A stretch of DNA of 64,000 nt, taken from contig NZ_CP082164.1 in the NCBI RefSeq assembly GCF_023101685.1, positions 4,650,001-4,714,000 on the forward strand. The letters run 5' to 3'. The notes beneath the pieces were generated by a model that searched no databases, was not told the DNA's origin, and worked only from the letters and a program-made list of their open reading frames with translations. Within the stretch, counting starts at the first letter, position 1. Each line of letters starts with the position of its first letter. This DNA comes from Bradyrhizobium sp. 186 (GTDB lineage: Bacteria; Pseudomonadota; Alphaproteobacteria; Rhizobiales; Xanthobacteraceae). The translations under genes were made by a program, and so were the position numbers. This document shows positions 19,654 to 27,999 of this stretch, one piece after another.

Positions 19654-20553
19654 ATGGGATTCGGGGTCTTCATCCATCGCTTGGATTCGATCTATGATGA
19701 CAGTCCCGCTGAACGATATCAGTTTCCCGCTCAGTACTTGCGTCGCGTTGAAGCCTGCGTCGGAGACTGGATTATCTACTATGAACCGAGCAAGGTCGCT
19801 GAAACGCGAGGCTACTTTGCGATTGCAAGGGTTCAGCAAGTTATTCCCGACCCCGGAACTTCCGGGATGTATCTCGCGCTTGTCGAGCCGGGAAGCTATC
19901 TCGATTTCGCCAGTCCCGTTCCGTTCAACGGAGTGACCGGGCCGGTAGAGCGCGGCGTCCTAAATGAGCAAGGCCGAATTTCGGGACGGGCTCAATCAGC
20001 AGTCCGCCCAATCTCTGCCGACGATTTCAGTAGAATAGTCGAACTTGGTTTTGCGGAAGGGGCACCTTTGTTGCCCCGGCTCGATGATGACGTTCAGTCG
20101 CCTCATTTTGATGAGGAGCAGACACCGTTCAGGTTCGACCAGCAGCGCGACCGCGTTAGCCTCACAGTATCGAGGGTTTTGCGCGATCGCGTTTTTCGTC
20201 GGATTGTACTGCGTGCCTATGATGAGCGTTGCGCAATCACGGGACTGAAGCTCATCAATGGAAAGGGGCGGGCAGAGGTAGCGGCGGCTCACATACGGCC
20301 AGTGGAGGCGAGCGGGCCGGATATCATTAGCAATGGGATCGCTCTGTCGGGCACCGCGCATTGGATGTTTGATCGAGGTCTCATCAGCTTGGCGGACGAT
20401 TTGGAAATCTTGATCTCGCGTCAAACCAACGATTTGGAAGGAGTGCGATCAATCATCAACAAGACCGGTCGCGCGCTTGAACCGCGGCGCATATCGGATC
20501 GTCCACATCCGTATTTTCTAAGGCGGCATCGCGATCATTGTTTCAAGCAATAG
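19654..20553 (+). CDS. HNH endonuclease with N-terminal PUA/EVE-like domain
   Basis: A 299-residue protein with two parts. The C-terminal part (about 170-299) is an HNH_2-type nuclease: C193 (RCAITG), H213 (AAAHIRP), N227 (SNGIALS) and H236 (AHWMFDRGL). The N-terminal part (about 1-125), with GDWIIYYEP, GYFAIARVQQVIPDP and a LALVEPGSYLDF strand, looks like a PUA/EVE/ASCH-type fold that reads modified bases or RNA. This layout fits modification-dependent restriction. It is the first gene inside the guaA island and its base composition is visibly less GC-rich than its neighbours. No methyltransferase partner is nearby. Domain fold at the N-terminus is inference. Confidence 0.75.
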   Translation: MGFGVFIHRLDSIYDDSPAERYQFPAQYLRRVEACVGDWIIYYEPSKVAETRGYFAIARVQQVIPDPGTSGMYLALVEPGSYLDFASPVPFNGVTGPVERGVLNEQGRISGRAQSAVRPISADDFSRIVELGFAEGAPLLPRLDDDVQSPHFDEEQTPFRFDQQRDRVSLTVSRVLRDRVFRRIVLRAYDERCAITGLKLINGKGRAEVAAAHIRPVEASGPDIISNGIALSGTAHWMFDRGLISLADDLEILISRQTNDLEGVRSIINKTGRALEPRRISDRPHPYFLRRHRDHCFKQ

Positions 20554-20637
20554 CCGACGGCGATCTCCCGCACAGTTGCGACGATTGCGGAGAGTATTGA
20601 ACGTCGGTCGATCATTCGTCTTTTCCTTCCGCTGTTA

Positions 20638-21570
20638 GTGTCTGTCCGGGAACATCTTGAATCATCGGAATCATTTATGATTCAAGGGTGGCGGTCCGAT
20701 TCGAAGGGGCGCCCATGTGGACGAAGGAGAACCGCGGTCGTTACGACCGAAGCCGGCTACGCTATCCAAGCGATTTGACTGATGAGGAATGGGCGTTGGT
20801 GGAGCCGCTGATTGCGCCAGCCAAGCGAGGCGGCAACAAGCGCACGGTCGATGTGCGCGAGGTGATCAATGGCCTGATGTATGTGCTGAGCACCGGTTGC
20901 CAATGGCGAGCGATCCCGAAGGACCTGCCGCCACGCAGCACGGTGCACGACTATTTTGACTTGTGGGCTTGGAACGGCACGCTCGATCGCATCCATCACG
21001 CGCTCTATGTACAATGTCGAGAATTGGCCAACCGAGAACCCAGCCCGAGCGCCGCCATCATCGACAGTCAAAGCGTCAAGAGCGCGGAAAAAGGGGGGCG
21101 TGGATCGACCCGCATGGCTACGATGCGGGCAAGAAGATCAAGGGCAAGAAGCGCCACATCCTAGTCGATACTCAAGGCTTGCTGCTCCACGCCCTCGTGC
21201 ATTCGGCGGACATCCAGGATCGTGACGGTGGGGTGCTGGTGATGGCCACGCTGTTTGGCCTGCATCCATTCCTGCTGAAGCTCTATGCTGACGGCGGCTA
21301 TCAGGGGCCGATCTTTCAGTCCGCCGTTCGCAAAATCCTCCGGCAAATCGACGTCGAGATCGTCAAGCGCTCCGATACAGCAAAGAGTTTTGCGATCTTG
21401 CCCAAGCGATGGATCGTCGAACGCACCATCGCCTGGCTCAACCGCTGCCGCCGTTTGGCCAAGGATTGGGAGTGCCTCAACCGAAAGGCATTGGCGTTCT
21501 TGCGCCTCGCCTCAATCCGCCTCATGCTGCGAAAGCTCTGCCAAAAAACAGCATGATCCCGGACAGACTC
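20638..21570 (+). mobile_element. IS5-family (IS427-like group) insertion sequence, complete, 933 bp
   Basis: Terminal inverted repeats are GTGTCTGTCCGGGA (20638-20651) and its reverse complement form ending at 21570 (GAGTCTGTCCGGGA), 13 of 14 matching. The element is flanked by a TTA target duplication (20635-20637 and 21571-21573). It encodes one transposase in two overlapping frames. Confidence 0.88.
20715..21556 (+). CDS. IS5/IS427-type transposase, made by -1 frameshift
   Basis: Two frames together encode about 280 residues. The first frame (from ATG 20715, ending 21164) has the N-terminal DUF4096-like part (RYPSDLTDEEWALVEPLI) and the first catalytic Asp in IIDSQSVKSAEKGG. The second (to 21556) has DPHGYDAGKKIKGKKRH, the second Asp in YADGGYQG, and the E region WIVERTIAWLNRCRRLAKDWE. 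The frames meet at A5G6 (21088-21098), a slippery run where a -1 slip joins them, as in other IS427-group elements. All DDE residues are present, so it may be active. Confidence 0.88.
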
Positions 21571-22791
21571 TTAGGCAGATTGGTCGCGTTTGGCGAACTC
21601 TTCCGCAGCGATACGGATCGCCTGCTGTGTCGCGGGATAACCGCTGTAGGCTATGAGATTGATCAGCGTTTCGACGATCTCTTCGTGGCTTGCACCGACG
21701 TTCAAGGCGGCGTTGATGTGCACGCGCAAAGGAGTTTCCGTCGTCGCGGAACCGATGGCTGCCAAAGCCGCGCAGGCGGTGAGCTCACGAGTCTTCAGAT
21801 CGATTCCTTTGCGCGAGAACACCTCACCATAGGAATGCTCGACGATCATGCGCCCTAGGTCCGGCGCGATGTCGTCAAAACTACGGACCACGGCATCGCC
21901 TGACGATGCCGAGGTTTTCGCAAGCAGAACCTTCCCCCGCTCTAGTCGATCCGAGCGGCTCTCTGTATCGACGGGCGTGGGGATATCGACCTTAAGCGGC
22001 AGGACTCCGAGCGCGAAGACATTCTGAGCGATAGAGAATGCGTTCAGAGCTGACGGGAAGCCACGGTAAACGCTGAGCTGGATCAGAAGCTCGATGATCT
22101 CTTCGCGTATCACGCCATTTGCAAAGGCGCCGGCCAGATGAAGGCGAAGCGCGTCGTTGCGGTTACCGCTCGCGGCTAGCATCGCGATAATTGCGAGCAG
22201 CTTGGCCTGATGGTCGAGTCCCTCACGGGCCAGCGCCTCTCCGAACGCGAAATCGATCGAAAGCTGCGCGAGGTCGGGCGCGGTGCCAGCAAAGCGGTCG
22301 AAATAGTCCTGCGCATCGCCGCTTACGAGCCGGTCCAGCATGTCCTGTCCGGTCCATCCGCGCCCCACTCCATCACCTGTCTTAGGTTCGATGGGTTGAA
22401 ACGATAGCTCTCGTTCGGCGAACACCGACCGAACGATTCCTACGGCATTGACGGTGGCCGGGAAGCCCAGGATTGCAACCGATACGAAGAGCAATTCAAC
22501 GATCGCGTTAGGCTCACCGCCAGCATTGAGAAAGCCGGCTATATGAAATTTCAGTTGCGGCTGGGCGCTTCCATCGGCCAGCAGCATGGAGATGGTGCAT
22601 AGCTGCCTTAGCGGGAGATCAAGGCCCGGGCGGGATAGCACATCGCCGTACGGGTATTCGACGGTGAAGCGCGAAAGATCGGCGGAGGTTTCCGCGAGAG
22701 CATTGATCGGCCCGTCAAAATTTTCCCCGCCGATCTGGCGAAGTATCTCCAGACCGCGCGAAAATCGATCCCCACGAGATTCCGACGCCAT
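21571..22791 (-). CDS. Triple-domain carboxymuconolactone decarboxylase (AhpD-fold) family protein
   Basis: A 406-residue protein made of three tandem CMD-like units (about 1-135, 140-275, 280-406). Each has the pattern Y/F-G-(D/E)-(V/A)-(L/F)-(S/A)-R-x-G-(L/I)-D, then an H-(I/L)-x-(A/G) helix, then a GFP/GYP-(A/S)-x-x-(A/Q) helix. The CxxC of AhpD peroxidases is absent from all three. CMD enzymes act on lactones in aromatic breakdown, but most family members have unknown roles. Its stop codon is the TTA duplicated by the adjacent IS. It is divergent from the LysR gene at 23005, the likely regulator. Confidence 0.8.
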   Translation of the reverse strand: MASESRGDRFSRGLEILRQIGGENFDGPINALAETSADLSRFTVEYPYGDVLSRPGLDLPLRQLCTISMLLADGSAQPQLKFHIAGFLNAGGEPNAIVELLFVSVAILGFPATVNAVGIVRSVFAERELSFQPIEPKTGDGVGRGWTGQDMLDRLVSGDAQDYFDRFAGTAPDLAQLSIDFAFGEALAREGLDHQAKLLAIIAMLAASGNRNDALRLHLAGAFANGVIREEIIELLIQLSVYRGFPSALNAFSIAQNVFALGVLPLKVDIPTPVDTESRSDRLERGKVLLAKTSASSGDAVVRSFDDIAPDLGRMIVEHSYGEVFSRKGIDLKTRELTACAALAAIGSATTETPLRVHINAALNVGASHEEIVETLINLIAYSGYPATQQAIRIAAEEFAKRDQSA

Positions 22792-23004
22792 GGCATAGTT
22801 ACTCCTACTGATGACGAAAGAGCTTGTTGCAGCAAAGAAAGCTGTCTCAATGAGGCGCCGCCGCGACGCATTTCTTCTTTCGCAACGGCATCCGAACCTG
22901 ACATCCCAAACTCTCCAGCTCTGCCTTCCGTCCCCACTTCACTTTCGTTCGAAACTCTGCTGCGGCGATTGCGATAAATCCAATGCATAATTACTATAAT
23001 CGTC

Positions 23005-23919
23005 ATGAAGCGCGTTCATCTCGCAAATATCGACCTCAACCTTCTCGTGGTGTTCGACGCTCTGGTCTCCGAGGGCCATGCAACCCGGGCCGCCGAGCGC
23101 ATCGGTCTTACCCAGCCGGCCGTTAGCCACGCGCTCAATCGTCTCCGGGTGCTTTTCGGCGATCCACTCTTTATTCGATCTCCGCGCGGCATGGTGCCGA
23201 CCCCGGCGGCACTGGAGGCGGCGCCCGCAATCCGATCGATTCTTGAACAGGTCGAGAGTGTGCTTCGGGGTGGCCGCGCTTTCGATCCACCGGAGAGCAC
23301 CCGACAATTCGTCCTCGGGCTTTCAGACTACGCTGCGCTTGTCTTGCTGCCGCGACTTACGGCCCGCCTCGATCGTGAAGCGCCCGGCGTATCGCTCACG
23401 ATCCGCAATACCAGCCGCAGCGTCGGCCTGGCGATGTTGGACGACGGTGCGGTCGAGCTCATTGCCGGCAATTTTCCGGAGCCGCCGACACACATGCGGG
23501 AAGAACTCCTCTACGAGGAGGACTTCGTCTGCGCGGCCCGGGGCGATCATCCTAGCCTCGACGGTTCCCTTGACCTCGACCGCTATTTGTCCCTTCGACA
23601 CCTGCAGGTCTCGATGAAAGGAAATCCCCACGGCTATGTCGACGCGGTTCTGGCGGAAAGGGGGGTGAAGCGTAATGTTGCCGTTACGGTCGGACACTTC
23701 CTGATGGCGCCGATGCTTGTTGATGCATCCGATCTTGTCGCGACCGAGCCGCGCCGTCTCTTCGGATCGCTTGCGGGTCGGCTACCGCTCACGCTCCTCC
23801 CTCCGCCGATTGAGATACCGCCCTTCCGGGTCGTTCAAACTTGGCACGCCCGATACGATACCGACCCCGGTCATCAATGGGTCCGGCAGGTGATACGTGA
23901 AGTGGGCCAGTGGGCCTGA
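23005..23919 (+). CDS. LysR family transcriptional regulator
   Basis: A 304-residue LTTR. The wHTH is at about 8-65 (DLNLLVVFDALVSEGHATRAAERIG, LTQPAVSHALNRLR). The effector domain follows, with YEEDFVCAARGDHP typical of the NodD/NahR-like branch. It is divergent from the triple CMD gene across a 213-base gap, the classical LTTR arrangement. The likely inducer is an aromatic or lactone compound, by context only. It lies inside the guaA island. Confidence 0.92.
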   Translation: MKRVHLANIDLNLLVVFDALVSEGHATRAAERIGLTQPAVSHALNRLRVLFGDPLFIRSPRGMVPTPAALEAAPAIRSILEQVESVLRGGRAFDPPESTRQFVLGLSDYAALVLLPRLTARLDREAPGVSLTIRNTSRSVGLAMLDDGAVELIAGNFPEPPTHMREELLYEEDFVCAARGDHPSLDGSLDLDRYLSLRHLQVSMKGNPHGYVDAVLAERGVKRNVAVTVGHFLMAPMLVDASDLVATEPRRLFGSLAGRLPLTLLPPPIEIPPFRVVQTWHARYDTDPGHQWVRQVIREVGQWA

Positions 23920-24036
23920 TCAGTCACAAGGCCAATCCCCTTGGGCGCCCCAACTGCCACGATACCGATCCACCTTGGACGATTCCCGTCACCTCTTTGC
24001 CAAGCTGGCGGTCGATCACCGGCCGCCATGGGACCA

Positions 24037-24050
24037 GAATTACGGTGACA
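24037..24050. repeat. Direct repeat copy 1, GAATTACGGTGACA
   Basis: The 14-base word recurs exactly at 31014-31027. It stands just upstream of the guaA fragment. It resembles the head of REP-type sequences linked to RAYT transposases (from memory), but no hairpin is clear here. Confidence 0.5.
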
Positions 24051-24105
24051 GTGCATAAAACTTGCAATGCCTGACCCAGGCCCCACCAGGTCCAGGCGCC
24101 TGCCT

Positions 24106-24429
24106 GACAAGCTCGATATCCTGCGCAAGGCCGACGCCGTCTACATCGACCGGATCCGCAAGCACGGCCTCTACGACGACATCTGGCAGGCCTTTGCGGT
24201 GCTGCTGCCTGTGAAGACGGTCGGCGTCATGGGCGACGGCCGCACGTATGATTTCGTAGTGGGCCTGCGCGCCTTGACCTCCACCGACGGCATGACCGCG
24301 GACTTCTACCAGTTCGACATGAAGTTTTTGGGCGAGACCGCGACGCGCATCATCAACGAGGTGAAGGGCGTGAACCGGGTGGTGTACGATGTGACCAGCA
24401 AGCCGCCGGGGACGATTGAGTGGGAGTGA
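24106..24429 (+). pseudogene. guaA: Displaced 3' fragment of guaA
   Basis: The frame from 24106 encodes the last ~108 residues of GMP synthase ([15 protein letters not shown] ... PPGTIEWE). By hand alignment it matches 19255-19579 with about 19 base differences in 324, and only two or three change an amino acid (for example Q to R in IDRIRKHG and V to L in RALTS). It lacks the amidotransferase and ATPase domains, so it cannot be functional. An upstream ATG at 24067 opens the same frame but the added residues are unrelated. It marks an island boundary: it is either the original gene end displaced by integration, or an end brought in from a related strain. Confidence 0.88.
24414..24427. repeat. 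guaA-end attachment-like site, internal copy
   Basis: GATTGAGTGGGAGT ends the guaA fragment and matches the end of intact guaA exactly. After GAGTGGGAGT the sequence departs from the other two copies (GAACGG instead of AGGGGG), so this is the copy where the junction differs. Confidence 0.7.
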
Positions 24430-24692
24430 ACGGGAGTACCGTGGAGTCGTATCGGATAGCAGAGGACACTCGAGCGAATCCCAGGCCATCGATAGCAGTC
24501 GATAGATTCTAGGCGACCCGCAGATCTGCCGCTCTGTCGGGCGTCTCCCCGCTCTTCGAACGGCGCCCATACGCCGTCAGGCCCACCCCAACCTTCGCGA
24601 CTTTGTGGCCTTCAAATATCCGGTCGCGCGCTGCTCGAAACAGTTAGCGCGCGCGACCAGTTCTCGGCGTCGATCACACGGTCGTAGATCGA

Positions 24693-25292
24693 TTACTGCT
24701 CCTGCTTGAACAAATCCTGGAAGATGAGCGGGCCCCAAACGCGGCCGCGTGCGTGCACCAGCGCGCCACCCTCGTTGAGCTTTCCCAGCTTGACGGGTGC
24801 GAACCCGAGTTGTTTGGCCAAGGCCGCCACGGGAGCGATCGCGTCCTCGTCGTCACCAGACAGAAAGACGACCCGGTGGCCGCCGTCGACGACCGGATCG
24901 GTAGCCAGGGTGGCTGCAATCAGATGATTGAAACCTTTCACGAGCTTGCCGCCGGTGAACGACTTCGCAACGAAGGCGGAGGACGGGAGGCCGTCCAGCT
25001 CTTCAGGGACTGGAAACGCGTTCATCGCGTCGATGACTGTCTTGCCTTTCCAGCTCGGCAGGGCCTTCGCAACCTCGCGATGCTCCCCGAAAGGGACCGC
25101 CAAGATGATTGTGTCGGCCTCGACTGCGTCCCGCAGCGACTTGGCGACGACGGTGGGTCCAATCGCCCGAGCCTGCGGCGCCAACGCCTCGGGCGGCCGG
25201 CGGCTCGCGACGGCCACCTTGATGTTCTTACGGGCGAAGGCCCGGGCGAGAGCCTGGCCTACCGCACCGAATCCTACAATCGCATAGCTCAT
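24693..25292 (-). CDS. NADP-binding oxidoreductase, F420-dependent NADP reductase-like
   Basis: A 199-residue Rossmann protein. The dinucleotide turn VGFGAVGQALA is at about 5-15, followed by a basic SRRPPE after strand 2, which favours NADPH. The AKSFTGGKLVKGFNHL block is typical of NADPH:F420 oxidoreductase-like (COG2085) proteins, which in proteobacteria are annotated as NAD(P)-binding reductases with unknown substrates. It follows the SDR gene by 41 bases on the same strand, so the two probably form an operon controlled by the divergent LysR gene. Confidence 0.82.
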   Translation of the reverse strand: MSYAIVGFGAVGQALARAFARKNIKVAVASRRPPEALAPQARAIGPTVVAKSLRDAVEADTIILAVPFGEHREVAKALPSWKGKTVIDAMNAFPVPEELDGLPSSAFVAKSFTGGKLVKGFNHLIAATLATDPVVDGGHRVVFLSGDDEDAIAPVAALAKQLGFAPVKLGKLNEGGALVHARGRVWGPLIFQDLFKQEQ

Positions 25293-25333
25293 AATACTTC
25301 TCCGATCCGTCTTGATATTGATTCCCCGGCCCT

Positions 25334-26068
25334 TCAGATGGCCGAGAAGCCGCCGTCGACAGACAACTCCACCCCATTCACGAAGCTCGAATCGTCTGAA
25401 GCAAGAAACAGCGCGACCGCCGCAATTTCCTCAGGACGCCCCATCTTTCCCCGCGGGATCAGGGATTCGAACATCCGCTTCGCCTCCTCGGTGAGAACTT
25501 GGTCCTGCATCGGTGTGGCGATCGGCCCCGGGCTCAGCACGTTCACCCGGATATTCCTGCCCTTCAGTTCGTTGAGCCAAGTGCGTGCGAATGAGCGCAA
25601 CGCCGCCTTGCTCGCCGAATACACGCCGTAACCAGGAAAACCTTTCACCGAGGCAACTGACCCGGTCATGAAGATCGATCCGCCATCGTTGAACAGCGGC
25701 AACGCCTTCTGAACCGTAAACAGCGTGCCGCGCGTATTCAGGTTGAAGGCCGCATCGAAATGCTGCTCGGTAATCTCGCCCAGTGGGACGGCTTCGCCCA
25801 TGCCTGCGCTCGCGTACAGGACGTCGATCTTGCCCTTTTCCCGCTTGACCGTATCGAACAGGCGGTCGAGGTCGTCGAGATTGGCCGCGTCGCCGCGCAC
25901 GCCGGTCACGTTCCGGCCAATCAGCTTGACGGCCTCGTCCAGCGCCTCCTGCCTCCGGCCCGTGATGAAAACATAGGCGCCTTCTTCAACGAACCGCTTG
26001 GCGCTCGCCAGCGCCATACCGCTCGATCCACCCGTGATGACTGCAACCTTACCCTCAAGCTTTCTCAT
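25334..26068 (-). CDS. Short-chain dehydrogenase/reductase
   Basis: A 244-residue classical SDR. The cofactor turn is TGGSSGMALA (about 12-21; the usual GIG is GMA here). NNAG is replaced by YASAG (about 85-89). The catalytic set is S137, Y150 and K154 (YGVYSASKAAL). PGPIATPM and the C-terminal SVDGGFSAI are standard. Start at 26068 (MRKLEGKVAVITGG); the longer frame to 26815 is antisense to the LysR gene. Substrate unknown. It is divergent from the LysR gene at 26345 and leads a two-gene operon. Confidence 0.9.
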   Translation of the reverse strand: MRKLEGKVAVITGGSSGMALASAKRFVEEGAYVFITGRRQEALDEAVKLIGRNVTGVRGDAANLDDLDRLFDTVKREKGKIDVLYASAGMGEAVPLGEITEQHFDAAFNLNTRGTLFTVQKALPLFNDGGSIFMTGSVASVKGFPGYGVYSASKAALRSFARTWLNELKGRNIRVNVLSPGPIATPMQDQVLTEEAKRMFESLIPRGKMGRPEEIAAVALFLASDDSSFVNGVELSVDGGFSAI

Positions 26069-26344
26069 GATTTCTCTTTCAGACTCCGTCTTTGGTTGTT
26101 CGGGGATGCTCCCGAGAACCTCAACATGGGTCCGCCGGCGCCAGGCGTTGAGTGCGGAAACGCGCACATCGGTGGTGCGAAATCGATCCGGCTGGACGAC
26201 TGACGCCAGCCCCGCGATGATCGGTATCCGCCGTTCGGAATTGGGCCGTGCTTGTCGGCATAGGCTATGATGACCGCGCGTACTGCTGTTCGATGTGTTA
26301 GATACGGGCTTTGGAAGGCGCACCGCGCGGTGCGGGATTGCACC

Positions 26345-27235
26345 ATGATCGACTGGGATGACGTTCGCTACTTTCTTGCCGTCGCGCGCGGAGGCTCGGT
26401 GCGGGCTGCCGCCGAGCGCCTCGGTGTGAACCACGCGACCGTGCTGCGACGCATCGCCCAGCTCGAGGAACGCCTCGGGGTGCACATGTTTGAAAAGCTG
26501 CCTTCGGGCTACCGCCTGACGGCTGCGGGCGAGGAGGTCCTCGAGTTCGCGGACCAGATGGAAGCGTCGTCGCACCTGCTGGAGACGCGCGTCTTCGGGC
26601 GCGACCAGAGCGTGCGCGGGCTTCTGCGGGTGACGCTGGCGCCGCCCCTCGCGACACATCTGCTCATGCCGGACTTCGCCGATTTCGCGCATCTGCATCC
26701 GGACATCGAGATGGAAATCTTGTCGTCCGGCGAGCTGGCAAATCTGACCAACCGAGAGGCCGACGTCGCGATCCGCGTCGTCTACGACCGCAAAACCCTG
26801 CCGCTCAATCTTCACGGCCTGAAGGGACCGGAGTTGTTCGGAGGCGTCTACATGTCCCGGGATCGACTAACCGCGTGGCGTGCGGCCGCGCCTGATCCCA
26901 TCCGGTGGATTGTCATAAGCAGTCATGGAATCCCGGATTGGGCCCGCGAGGTTCGCACCACGGGGGTTCCATTCAGGACCACGGACGGCGAGGCGCAGAT
27001 CGTTGCTGTACGGCAAGGGCTCGGGATGACGACACTGCCGTGTTTCGTCGGAGATGCCGACCCCCTACTGGTGAGGGTGCCGGGTACAGACCTGCACATG
27101 CACGGAACGGTTTGGCTTCTCACACAGGGCGAGACACGCAAGACGAAGCGCGTGCGGCTCTTCACCGAGTTCGTATCCCGCAGGCTCTCCGCGTACGCTC
27201 CGCTTCTCGCGGGGCTGTCCATATCGCGCGACTGA
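26345..27235 (+). CDS. LysR family transcriptional regulator
   Basis: A 296-residue LTTR of the CrgA/YafC-like branch. The wHTH is at the very start (MIDWDDVRYFLAVARGGSV, VNHATVLRRIAQLEERLG). The effector domain has READVAIRVVY and QGLGMTTLPCFVGD, typical of this branch. I use the ATG at 26345; the upstream in-frame ATG at 26267 adds 26 residues without likeness. It is divergent from the SDR/reductase pair, which it probably regulates. Confidence 0.92.
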   Translation: MIDWDDVRYFLAVARGGSVRAAAERLGVNHATVLRRIAQLEERLGVHMFEKLPSGYRLTAAGEEVLEFADQMEASSHLLETRVFGRDQSVRGLLRVTLAPPLATHLLMPDFADFAHLHPDIEMEILSSGELANLTNREADVAIRVVYDRKTLPLNLHGLKGPELFGGVYMSRDRLTAWRAAAPDPIRWIVISSHGIPDWAREVRTTGVPFRTTDGEAQIVAVRQGLGMTTLPCFVGDADPLLVRVPGTDLHMHGTVWLLTQGETRKTKRVRLFTEFVSRRLSAYAPLLAGLSISRD

Positions 27236-27612
27236 CGCCCGGCAGGTCGCCGGCGACGCTTGCCGTAATCCGGTCGGAAGCCGAGCTGTGATCGCTTGAA
27301 GCGGCGTCGTTCAATCCGCGAATGTTGCGCCGTATCGCAACCGGCGCGAGGGGCCACACCACTGACGGCGACGGACTTCACCATCGCTGACGGTCTTTTT
27401 GGCAGGCTGGAGACGCCGCTTTTGCGGAGAACTCCGAGGAAAATAGACCAACCGATATCGATAGTCTTTGAAACCGAGCAAATCGCGGATCGCCGAAATT
27501 CTCCTTTGAATTCAAGAGCAAGAATTTCTGACGGATCCGGGATACGGTTCTTCGTCGTCAGCGGAAAGATTTTCCTCGATGGATCAATGCGTTATGATGC
27601 TTCAGAACAATC

Positions 27613-27628
27613 GAGTGGGAGTAGGGGG
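27613..27628. repeat. guaA-end attachment-like site, right copy
   Basis: GAGTGGGAGTAGGGGG is identical to 19568-19583 at the guaA stop. There is no guaA coding sequence in front of it, so this is a bare att-type core as left at the far end of an integrated element. The two bases before it read TC where guaA has TT. Confidence 0.78.
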
Positions 27629-27713
27629 AAGACATAGCCTGTCGCAGTCCAGCTACGACATAAAGATTTGGACCAAGCTGTCCTGCCTGCGCTTGCCACA
27701 ATCGGCTTCCGGT

Positions 27714-27734
27714 TATAACCTGATGTAGGTTATA
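27714..27734. promoter_or_regulatory. Inverted repeat upstream of vapBC, likely autoregulatory operator
   Basis: TATAACCT, five bases, then AGGTTATA form a perfect 8-bp dyad ending 22 bases before the antitoxin start codon. It overlaps the -10-like GTTATACT. RHH antitoxins normally bind such dyads with their toxin to repress their own promoter. Confidence 0.7.
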
Positions 27735-27756
27735 CTTCACTCTCGGGTGATTTCTC

Positions 27757-27999
27757 GTGAACTTCAACCTCTATCTCGATGATCAAACCGCCAAGGAATT
27801 GGACCAAACGGCCAAGAAGCTGGGCGAGACGCGCAGTGGGTTGATCCGCAAGGCGCTGCGCGAATGGCTGGACAAGAAGACACTCGGCAGTCCCGGCTGG
27901 CCATCGCTGATCCTGGAGTGGCAGGGCGTTCCCGACGTGCCACCATTCGAATCGTATCGCGGCGAATTGCTGTCACCGCTTGAAGACGACTTTTCGTGA
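27757..27999 (+). CDS. Ribbon-helix-helix antitoxin (VapB-type, CopG-like)
   Basis: An 80-residue antitoxin. The RHH domain is at about 1-43 (FNLYLDDQTAKELDQTAKKLGETRSGLIRKALREWL). The tail (about 44-80) is Pro/Trp-rich and acidic at the end, as expected for a toxin-neutralising arm. The start codon is GTG. Its stop codon overlaps the toxin start (GTGA), which couples their translation. It binds DNA at the dyad upstream and masks the toxin. Confidence 0.85.
   Translation: MNFNLYLDDQTAKELDQTAKKLGETRSGLIRKALREWLDKKTLGSPGWPSLILEWQGVPDVPPFESYRGELLSPLEDDFS

Larger units (their letters stand above)
27236..27756. other. Gene-poor, AT-richer boundary segment
   Basis: About 520 bases hold no gene I can support. 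An open frame at 27296-27637 (plus) encodes 113 residues of no recognisable character and runs across the att-like site, so I leave it out. The segment contains the third guaA-end copy (27613-27628) and the vapBC operator (27714-27734). Confidence 0.6.

Noticed and set aside
19564..19700. A tRNA or tmRNA as the integration target
   Set aside because: I found no tRNA-like cloverleaf or T-loop near the boundaries. The repeats match the guaA end itself.
24430..24692. Possible gene remnant between the guaA fragment and the reductase
   Set aside because: No frame on either strand has recognisable protein content; I see only non-coding boundary sequence.
27296..27637. 113-residue frame at the island boundary
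   Set aside because: No ribosome site or family; it reads across the attachment core and looks like chance openness in a boundary segment.
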